Source: CAZHGD01 sp964531735
Lineage (GTDB): Bacteria > Armatimonadota > UBA10988
Length of the DNA: 47,621 bases
Assembly (NCBI GenBank): GCA_964531735.1
Contig: CAZHGD010000044.1
Coordinates: 1-47,621, forward strand
Direction of reading: 5' to 3'
Part shown: positions 42,083 to 47,621 of the stretch, piece by piece
Numbering within the stretch: position 1 is the stretch's first letter
How the letters are laid out: each line of letters starts with the position of its first letter
The notes under the pieces: model-generated
Database searches by the model: none
What the model was told of the DNA's origin: nothing
Seen by the model: only the letters and a program-made list of their open reading frames with translations
Made by a program: the position numbers and the translations under genes

Positions 42083-43372
42083 TCAGGGCACCCGGTAGCC
42101 GCGAGCCACGTCGTCGAGCAGCAGGACCCAGTCCTGCGTGCGGCCCGAACTGGGCGGGCCGACGAGGTGCGTGCCGCCGCCCGGCATCTCGCCGGACACG
42201 GTGGCCGCGCCGGTGCGCGGGTCGTACCAGGTGATGCGCAGCGCCTGGCCCGACAGGCGATTGAGGTCGAGCAGCGCCGGATCGCCCGCGCCGAAGTAGA
42301 CCAATGCCCAGCTTCCGTCGGCATCGCGCGTGGCTTCGATGTGATGACAGCCTTCGCCCGCCGGTCCGGCGACCAGCGCCGGGTCGGGCCGGCGCGACAG
42401 GTACGGACGCGACTCGATCAGGCGCCGCGCGTGGCGCATCTGCCAGGCGCCCGCGAAGTGCAGCGCCTGCGGCCAGGGCGTGCGCGGACTGGTCACCGGC
42501 GCCCACTGCGGCGAGAGGAACTGCCAGATGTCATGACACCCATAGGTGTGACCGCAGGCGCCGGCGAAGAGCGCCCAGTAGCAGGAGCGGCGCACGTCGT
42601 GCTCATCGAGGTAGCCGTTCTCGGCCTTGAACCCCGACGGATGGTCCTCGTAGCCCGGCTCGCCGTCGAGACACGGCTTGGCGGGTGTCAGCGCATACTC
42701 GGCGCGCAGGCTGCGCCAGTTGTCGCGGTCGCGCGTGTGGCCGGTCTGATACATGTTCAGGGCCAGCCAGTCACGGTGGTGGAAGTACTGCGACGAGGTC
42801 TGCTGCCCGCAGGGATGGAAGGTCATCAGGTGCCGGCCGCCGTCGCCGGCGGCCAGGCCCTGGGCCGTGGCCTCGATGATGGCGCGATGGGTGTCGTTCT
42901 CCACCGGCCGGTCGCCGCCGAGGATCCAGATCACCGGCTGTTCGCGGTACCGCCGGCCGAGGAACTCGGCAAAGACCGCGGCGTTCCCCGGGGTGAAGCA
43001 CTCCGGGCCCTGGCCCCACTTGCGATTCCACTTGTCGCCCCAGGTGGGCAACAGGCCGATGGTCAGTCCGAGTTCGGCGGCCCGCCGGACGATCCAGTCG
43101 ACATGCTCGAAGTAGGCCGCCACCGGCCGCGTCGGGTCGTGGTCCACCAGGGGCAGCGCGCCGTAGGGGTTCGGGCGGTGGTACTCGTGCTCGGCCAGGA
43201 CCACGGCCTGGATGACCGTGAAGCCCTGGGCCGCGCGCGTGCGCAGATAGATGTCGGCCTCGGCGCGGTCGAGTCGGTGGAACAGCTCCCACGCGGTGTC
43301 GCCCAGCCAGAAGAACGGCCGGCCGTCGCTCTGCACGAGGAAGCGGCCGTTGTCACTGACGCGTAAGCTCAC
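42083..43372 (-). CDS. DUF4038 / GH140-like glycosidase
   Basis: A 429-residue protein of the DUF4038 family, which includes GH140 apiosidases acting on rhamnogalacturonan II. Diagnostic stretches are FLVQSDGRPFFWLGDTAWELFHRL, RTRAAQGFTVIQAVVL, PTWGDKWNRKWGQGP, YREQPVIWILGGDRP and the C-terminal collagen-binding-like domain (PF12904 type, about 330-429, ending WVLLLDDVA). Candidate acids are Asp in GGDRP and Glu in DGEPGYED. There is no signal peptide, so it may act on imported oligosaccharides. It starts with GTG at 43372 with GGGAG about 8 nt upstream, 12 nt after the preceding gene's stop. Confidence 0.87.
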   Translation of the reverse strand: MSLRVSDNGRFLVQSDGRPFFWLGDTAWELFHRLDRAEADIYLRTRAAQGFTVIQAVVLAEHEYHRPNPYGALPLVDHDPTRPVAAYFEHVDWIVRRAAELGLTIGLLPTWGDKWNRKWGQGPECFTPGNAAVFAEFLGRRYREQPVIWILGGDRPVENDTHRAIIEATAQGLAAGDGGRHLMTFHPCGQQTSSQYFHHRDWLALNMYQTGHTRDRDNWRSLRAEYALTPAKPCLDGEPGYEDHPSGFKAENGYLDEHDVRRSCYWALFAGACGHTYGCHDIWQFLSPQWAPVTSPRTPWPQALHFAGAWQMRHARRLIESRPYLSRRPDPALVAGPAGEGCHHIEATRDADGSWALVYFGAGDPALLDLNRLSGQALRITWYDPRTGAATVSGEMPGGGTHLVGPPSSGRTQDWVLLLDDVARGYRVP

Positions 43373-43384
43373 GGCCGGCTCCCG

Positions 43385-44467
43385 TCAGCGCAACTGGTCG
43401 GCCGCCGTCGACAGCCGCGTGAAGTAGTCTTTGAGCGTGGCCCGGTCCCAGCGCATGCCGCGGGCCGTGATCAGCATCTGCTCGGTCGCCCGTGCCAGCG
43501 GCCGCAGGCCGGCACTCAGGTCGAACCCGGCAATGGTGGCCTGGGCGGCCTGCATCTTGGCCTCGACGAGCTTCAGGCCCACGCTGAGCATCCAGAGCTT
43601 CTTGATCAGTTGGTCCAAGTCGGCCAACTGCCCATCGAGCGCCGGCAGGGCCGCCTGCCACTGCGGCTGGGCGGCGCGGGCACCGTCCGCCGAAAACTGC
43701 GCTTGCAGGGCCGCGGTCTGCTCCAGGGCGCGGCGCACCGGCGCGAGCTTGGTCTCGTCGTACTGCGCCAGCTTGCCCGAGAGACCGACCGCTTCGCTGA
43801 GCCCGCCGGAGACATCCTGGGCCAACCCGAGCAACTCGCCGGCGATCGGGACGCGGCGCGCCAGGCGGAGGGCTTTCGAGTTGGCGATGCCGTCCAGTAC
43901 CGGCTTGCCGGTGTTGGCCACCGTGTTGAACTGATCGAGCACGTGCCGGCTGGTGTCGGCCAGGCCGAGACCGGCTGTCTGCATGTCGAGGGCGACGCGC
44001 GGGTCGTTCAACGCCTGCTGTACGCGCTCGGACGGCGTGGTCGGCTCCGGCGCCTCCTGGCCCTTCGGCAGCGTCGCCAGCACCTGCGAGTCGCGCAGCA
44101 CGCGGGCCGCGGCTCCAGCCGTGCTGAGTTCGGCGCCGAAGTGCTCCACCACCGCGCGGCTCGGCGCCAACAACTGCCCGTCGCGAACGAACGGCGGCAC
44201 CGGCAGCAAGACCAGCCCCTCCGGCCCCGCGGCGGTCACGATGCCGTGGCGCAGGTCGAGGGTGCGCGGGCCGACCGTCAGTCGCGCCGAACGGCCGTCC
44301 TTGGTCAGCGCCGCCTGCCCGCCGAGAGCGTTGGCCAGGGCGGTCACCGGCGCGCAATGCAGCCGGCCCACCAGTACCACCGGCGCCTCGATCGCGCGCG
44401 GCTCCTGCGCCGACGTGAGGCCGGCCACGCAGAACAGCGCCGCCCAGACCAGTTGCCAACGTGCCAT
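43385..44467 (-). CDS. Secreted protein with copper-amine-oxidase-N-like domain
   Basis: A 360-residue exported protein. After the signal peptide (MARWQLVWAALFCVAGLTSAQ), residues about 22-130 resemble the stalk-type copper amine oxidase N-terminal domain (VVLVGRLHCAPVTALANALGGQ, SRAVVEHFGAEL), an envelope-associated module not involving copper here. The rest (about 150-360) is almost wholly helical and coiled-coil-like (KLAQYDETKLAPVRRALEQTAALQAQF, LDGQLADLDQLIKKL). The function is unknown; a periplasmic structural or adhesion role is plausible. Start 44467 is supported by GAGGAG 10 nt upstream. It is 12 nt upstream of the GH140-like gene, so co-transcribed. Confidence 0.7.
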   Translation of the reverse strand: MARWQLVWAALFCVAGLTSAQEPRAIEAPVVLVGRLHCAPVTALANALGGQAALTKDGRSARLTVGPRTLDLRHGIVTAAGPEGLVLLPVPPFVRDGQLLAPSRAVVEHFGAELSTAGAAARVLRDSQVLATLPKGQEAPEPTTPSERVQQALNDPRVALDMQTAGLGLADTSRHVLDQFNTVANTGKPVLDGIANSKALRLARRVPIAGELLGLAQDVSGGLSEAVGLSGKLAQYDETKLAPVRRALEQTAALQAQFSADGARAAQPQWQAALPALDGQLADLDQLIKKLWMLSVGLKLVEAKMQAAQATIAGFDLSAGLRPLARATEQMLITARGMRWDRATLKDYFTRLSTAADQLR

Positions 44468-44514
44468 GATTCCATCTCCTCGGCGCCGCGCCGTCACGAC
44501 GGTTGCCCAGACAG

Positions 44515-44551
44515 CCGGGCAGAGCGCACCAGCCGGCCGCGCCCTGCCCGG
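44515..44551 (-). terminator. Hairpin after the ThuA-like gene
   Basis: CCGGGCAG (44515-44522) and CTGCCCGG (44544-44551) pair perfectly over 8 bp, with an inner GCGC/GCGC pairing in the loop, 13 nt past the stop at 44565. There is no T-tract. Confidence 0.6.
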
Positions 44552-44564
44552 TGGGCGGCTCAGC

Positions 44565-45434
44565 TCATTGAGCCGGCGCGAGCTTCAGCCCCGGGGCGAC
44601 CTGGGCGAGGTTCGGCTTCACCTCGAACTTGGTCACACCGGCGGCCCAGTTCAGGCCGGCCAGGAAGACCTTGGCGAACACGGGCCCGTTCATGGCCTTC
44701 TGGTCATGGCCCAGCGACGTGTAGAACACGCGCCCCTGACCCTCCTGGCGGATCCAGGTGGACGGGAAGGCCGGCTTGCCCTCGTACATCTTGCCCTTCA
44801 TGCCGTCGGTCTGCTGGAGCAGCAGCACCTGCATGTCGGCGGCGTAGTCCTTGAACGTGTACCACTCGTCGAAGGCGACGAAGCTCTCGCCGAGCGTGCT
44901 GAAGCCGGGGAAGGTCGGCTCGACGACCTTCTGCGTGGCGTTCTGCATGGCGCCGTGGCCGGCGAACTCGGCGCCGATCAGCCGGATGAACGGGTCGATC
45001 TTGCCTTTGGACGAATGGAAGGTGTCCGTGGCGCTGTGGATGCCGATCAGGCCCTTGCCCGCGGCGACGAAGTTGCGGATCAGGTCGCGGCCGTCCTTCG
45101 ACATGGCCACCGAGCTGTCCTTGCCGCCCGGCGCCGTCAGGTCACCGGTGGTGTACATGACCAGCACGTCGTAGCCGGCCAACGCCTCGGCGGTAAGCGT
45201 CGAGCCGTCCTTGGTGCAGGTCACATCGTAGTAGTTCATGCCGGCGATCATCTCGACCCACTTCTCGCCGCTGGCCGGTTGCCCGCCTCTGCGCTCCACC
45301 GGCCCGTGCTGGAAGCCCTGCGAGCGGGTGAAGACCAGGACCTTCTTCTTGGGCAGTGGGGCGCCCTGGGCCTGGACCAGCAGGGGCAGCCCGGTCAGAC
45401 CGAGCAACACGGCCAGCCACGTCAAACGCTTCAT
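44565..45434 (-). CDS. Secreted ThuA-like domain protein
   Basis: A 289-residue exported protein with a signal peptide (MKRLTWLAVLLGLTGLPLLVQAQ) and one ThuA-like glutamine-amidotransferase-type fold (PF06283): KKKVLVFTRSQGFQHGPVE, YDVLVMYTTGDL, FVAAGKGLIGIHSATDTF, AEFAGHGAMQNATQKVV and RVFYTSLGHDQKAMNGPVF. The family is linked to trehalose and other sugar utilisation, often by oxidoreductase-type chemistry, but its reaction is unproven. Start 45434 (not the codon five residues earlier) follows from GGGAG 8 nt upstream. Confidence 0.9.
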   Translation of the reverse strand: MKRLTWLAVLLGLTGLPLLVQAQGAPLPKKKVLVFTRSQGFQHGPVERRGGQPASGEKWVEMIAGMNYYDVTCTKDGSTLTAEALAGYDVLVMYTTGDLTAPGGKDSSVAMSKDGRDLIRNFVAAGKGLIGIHSATDTFHSSKGKIDPFIRLIGAEFAGHGAMQNATQKVVEPTFPGFSTLGESFVAFDEWYTFKDYAADMQVLLLQQTDGMKGKMYEGKPAFPSTWIRQEGQGRVFYTSLGHDQKAMNGPVFAKVFLAGLNWAAGVTKFEVKPNLAQVAPGLKLAPAQ

Positions 45435-45532
45435 GCTGTACTCCCTCAACGGCCGGCTGGCGAGGTGACGGCGTTACGGAGACCATCACCTGGAACCGCC
45501 TGCGGCCGAGACGATGGTACCACGCCGGTGGT

Positions 45533-46807
45533 TCACTCGCCGGCGGACATGCCCTTGGGTGGCGCGGCGTCGCCCTTGGTCGGCATGTCGCCCTTGACCG
45601 GGCCGAAGTCGCCCTTGCGCTCCGGCGTACGAACGGTGCCCTCACCCACGTCCTCGACGGCGTCCACCGGCCGGCGCCGCGGGCCACCGGGCACGATGGG
45701 TGGTCGGACCAACGGACCGCGATTCACGCGGGTCCGCGGGCGCGGCTCGGCGGGCGTGTGGCGCGCCGGCGGCGTCTCCGGGCCCGGTGCGGGGTCAGTC
45801 GCCGCGGGCGGTGGCTTGGGTTGCGGCTTCAGGGGATCGAGCGGTGGCGGGTTGCCGCCGCTCGCCGGCGCCGGTGACGTGGTCGCCGCCGGGTGCGGCG
45901 GCGTGCCGACGTCGCCGGCCGGCGTGACGGCCTGCTGCTGGCGACTGCTGAGGGCCACGAACAGCACGGTGCCGAGACCGAGCGCGAACAGCACCACGGC
46001 CAGCGGGATCAGCCAGTTGCCGTACCGTGGCGGCGCGGGCGGCGCGGTGCCGGTGCGGCGCGCCAGGGCGACGCTGATGTTGTCCGGGCCGCCGCGCTCG
46101 TTGGCCGTGCGGACCAGTTCCTCGGCGATGTCGCTCAACGGCACCTCGGTGCGCGCAAGCTGTGTGCGGATCGTGTCGTCGCCGACCACCTCCCACAGCC
46201 CGTCGCAGCAGACCAGGTAGACATCGCCTGGCTGCAGATCGACCACGGCCGTCTGCGGCTCGATTTCGGCTTCCATGCCGAGGCCCTGGAGCAACTGGTG
46301 TCGGAACGGTGACCGGCCCGCCTCCTCGGCGGTCATGCGGCCGGACGCCACGGCCGCAGCCACCATGGTGTGGTCGGTCGAGAGTTGCTCGAGCTGGCCG
46401 GCTCGCCAGCGGTAGGCGCGCGAATCGCCGATATGGCCGAGGACCAGTTGGTCGGTGCGGAAGCCGAGCGCGGTGAAGGTGGAGCCGGACATGCCGCCGA
46501 CGCGTTCGGACACCTCGCGGACCGCTTGGTGCGCGGCCTGGACCGCATCCTGCAGGTGCTGGCGCAAGGCCGCTTCCTTGGCGGCGCACTTGCTGGTCAA
46601 CAGCTCCCAAGCGGCGGCGACCGCGGCCTGGCTGGCCTGCTCGCCCGCGGCATGGCCGCCGGCGCCATCGGCCACTACCAGCCAGCCCTGCCAGTCATGG
46701 CCGGCGTCGCCCGGCCCGGCCACACGCACCGTGTCCTCGTTCTTCTCACGCACCTGTCCGGTGTCCGTGAGGCTGGCGATCTCGAGGTCGGTGGTGGCAG
46801 TGGCCAA
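45533..46807 (-). CDS. PP2C-type Ser/Thr phosphatase, membrane-anchored
   Basis: A 424-residue phosphatase that dephosphorylates Ser/Thr proteins, probably the counterpart of the PASTA kinase. PP2C metal ligands are seen: Glu24-Asp25 in REKNED, Asp47 in VVADGAGGH, IGDSRAYRW (126-134), Asp202 in VCCDGLWE, and GGPDNIS (239-245). A membrane helix (about 265-287) follows, then a Pro/Ala-rich extracytoplasmic tail (290-424). The start is TTG at 46807, with GGGAGAG 6 nt upstream, 13 nt after the FHA gene's stop. The use of TTG keeps expression below that of the FHA protein. Confidence 0.92.
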   Translation of the reverse strand: MATATTDLEIASLTDTGQVREKNEDTVRVAGPGDAGHDWQGWLVVADGAGGHAAGEQASQAAVAAAWELLTSKCAAKEAALRQHLQDAVQAAHQAVREVSERVGGMSGSTFTALGFRTDQLVLGHIGDSRAYRWRAGQLEQLSTDHTMVAAAVASGRMTAEEAGRSPFRHQLLQGLGMEAEIEPQTAVVDLQPGDVYLVCCDGLWEVVGDDTIRTQLARTEVPLSDIAEELVRTANERGGPDNISVALARRTGTAPPAPPRYGNWLIPLAVVLFALGLGTVLFVALSSRQQQAVTPAGDVGTPPHPAATTSPAPASGGNPPPLDPLKPQPKPPPAATDPAPGPETPPARHTPAEPRPRTRVNRGPLVRPPIVPGGPRRRPVDAVEDVGEGTVRTPERKGDFGPVKGDMPTKGDAAPPKGMSAGE

Positions 46808-46820
46808 CGAGCTCTCCCGG

Positions 46821-47621
46821 TCATCCGCCCAGCCGCGTGAAGCGCACCACAGTCTGACCCAGCTCCAGTTGGTCGCCGTCGTTCAGCAGTGCTTCCTGCA
46901 CGCGCCCGCCGTTGACCTTGGTGCCGCCACTGCCGAGGTTGCGGTAGGTGAACTGCCCATCCGAGAAGGCGATCTCACCGTGGGCGCGGGACACCGCCGG
47001 ATCGGTCAACTGGAAGTCCTGATCGTCCATCCGGCCGATCTTGGTGAGCACCTTGGCCAACGCATGGGTCTGGCCCTGATCTTTACCCGTGACGACCTCG
47101 AGTTGCGCGCCGAGCGAGATCATCGTCGGTGCGCGGCGCGGGTCGTCCACCGGCGTCGGCCCGATGATGGTCGGCGCCTCGGCGGGCGGCGGCGGCGCGG
47201 CCGGGGCGGCTGGTGCTTCGGCATCGACGGCGGTGGTCACCCGTGCCTCGGGCGCAGCGGCCACCTGGCGGAAGTTGGTGAACTCCAGCAGTGACAGCCC
47301 GACCTCGATGCGGTCGCCGGAGCGGATCTCGATCTGGCTCTGCTGCAACGACTGGCCGTTGACGCGCGAGCCGTTGCGGCTCTCGTCGCGGAAGGTGATG
47401 GTGCCGTCAGGCTGGTAGACCACCGTGCCGTGCCGGCCGGAGACGGTCTCGTCCTGGGCCAGGCGCACGTCGCCTTCGGTCCGCCCAATGACCGTGACCC
47501 AACTGCTGATCGGGAAGGTCTGGCCGAGGTGCGGGCCCTGTTTGCAGTCGAGGCGGCCGAGCGCCATGACCGTGCCCGGTCCGCCGGCCGCGGCGGCACC
47601 GGCGGCGGCGGCGCCGGCGCC
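46821..47621 (-). CDS. Twin FHA-domain protein (5' end outside window)
   Basis: A phosphothreonine-reading protein with two FHA domains. Counted from the internal Met at 47567, the first spans about 8-95 (VIGRTEGDVRL, VSGRHGTVVY, DESRNGSRVNG) and the second about 155-245 (KIGRMDDQDFQL, VSRAHGEIAF, LGSGGTKVNGG). They are joined by an Ala/Pro-rich linker. The frame stays open upstream of 47567 to the window edge, encoding an Ala/Gly-only stretch of 18 residues. A linker to a further N-terminal domain (often a zinc ribbon) is likely, so the real start is outside. It is in an operon with the PP2C gene. Confidence 0.85.
   Translation of the reverse strand, partial: GAGAAAAGAAAAGGPGTVMALGRLDCKQGPHLGQTFPISSWVTVIGRTEGDVRLAQDETVSGRHGTVVYQPDGTITFRDESRNGSRVNGQSLQQSQIEIRSGDRIEVGLSLLEFTNFRQVAAAPEARVTTAVDAEAPAAPAAPPPPAEAPTIIGPTPVDDPRRAPTMISLGAQLEVVTGKDQGQTHALAKVLTKIGRMDDQDFQLTDPAVSRAHGEIAFSDGQFTYRNLGSGGTKVNGGRVQEALLNDGDQLELGQTVVRFTRLGG

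Noticed and set aside
1..47621. CRISPR arrays, tRNA or rRNA genes, insertion sequences, integrase or phage genes
   Set aside because: I looked for regular repeats, cloverleaf-like ends and transposase motifs on both strands and found none; a covariance-model scan would be needed to exclude tRNA or small RNA genes completely.

Overview
The window is a GC-rich bacterial chromosome segment with dense coding, about 33 supported protein genes and no rRNA, tRNA, CRISPR array, transposase or phage gene that I could find. The pseudopilin at 9068-9703 has the core FTLIELLVVIAIIAILAAIL followed by FPVFAKAREKARQSSC and a C-terminal H-x9-DG motif. That variant is typical of Armatimonadota and of related uncultured lineages such as Hydrogenedentes, and differs from the usual planctomycete form. 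An outer-membrane beta-barrel ending in Phe, a Tat-exported isomerase, DUF4838, DUF5107, DUF4038 and ThuA proteins, and a PASTA kinase fit a diderm, polysaccharide-degrading soil or freshwater bacterium. The phylum assignment is inference.

Layout. 1-9.7 kb: a truncated pseudopilin remnant, a HAD phosphatase, a secreted DUF4838 protein, then a minus-strand run pseudopilin -> leucine-rich lipoprotein -> large (alpha/alpha)6-type glycosidase. 9.7-15.2 kb: an orphan membrane protein in a gene-poor stretch and a 1223-residue secreted multidomain protein. 15.2-17.8 kb: a three-gene ABC-2 exporter operon. 17.9-22.8 kb: two toxin-antitoxin modules with recognisable self-regulated promoters, flanking DUF3795, L-lactate dehydrogenase, NUDIX, CDF-like transporter and nitrilase-family genes. 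22.85-27.8 kb: divergent GH16 and SGNH-hydrolase genes and a DUF5107-TPR protein. 28.1-30.7 kb: a compact operon of a degenerate HD-GYP protein, an AAA+ ATPase and a small acidic protein with a CesT/YbjN-like look. This is the best candidate for an undescribed system. 30.8-34.1 kb: a LarA-type racemase, a Tat-exported sugar isomerase and an outer-membrane barrel. 34.1-47.6 kb: ten or more genes all on the minus strand, comprising FHA protein, PP2C phosphatase, ThuA protein, a copper-amine-oxidase-N-like protein, a GH140-like glycosidase, a TIM-barrel/CBM9 protein, a GyrI-like protein, an orphan PAS histidine kinase, a sulfatase and a PASTA Ser/Thr kinase.

How the parts fit. Two themes dominate: secreted or surface carbohydrate-active proteins without SusCD-type transporters, and Ser/Thr phospho-signalling (kinase, PP2C phosphatase, FHA reader). 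Many gene ends carry GC-rich perfect hairpins with little or no T-tract. Several promoters have inverted repeats over the -10 or spacer. One 18-bp perfect hairpin at 42032-42074 both ends a gene and covers the ribosome binding site of the next.
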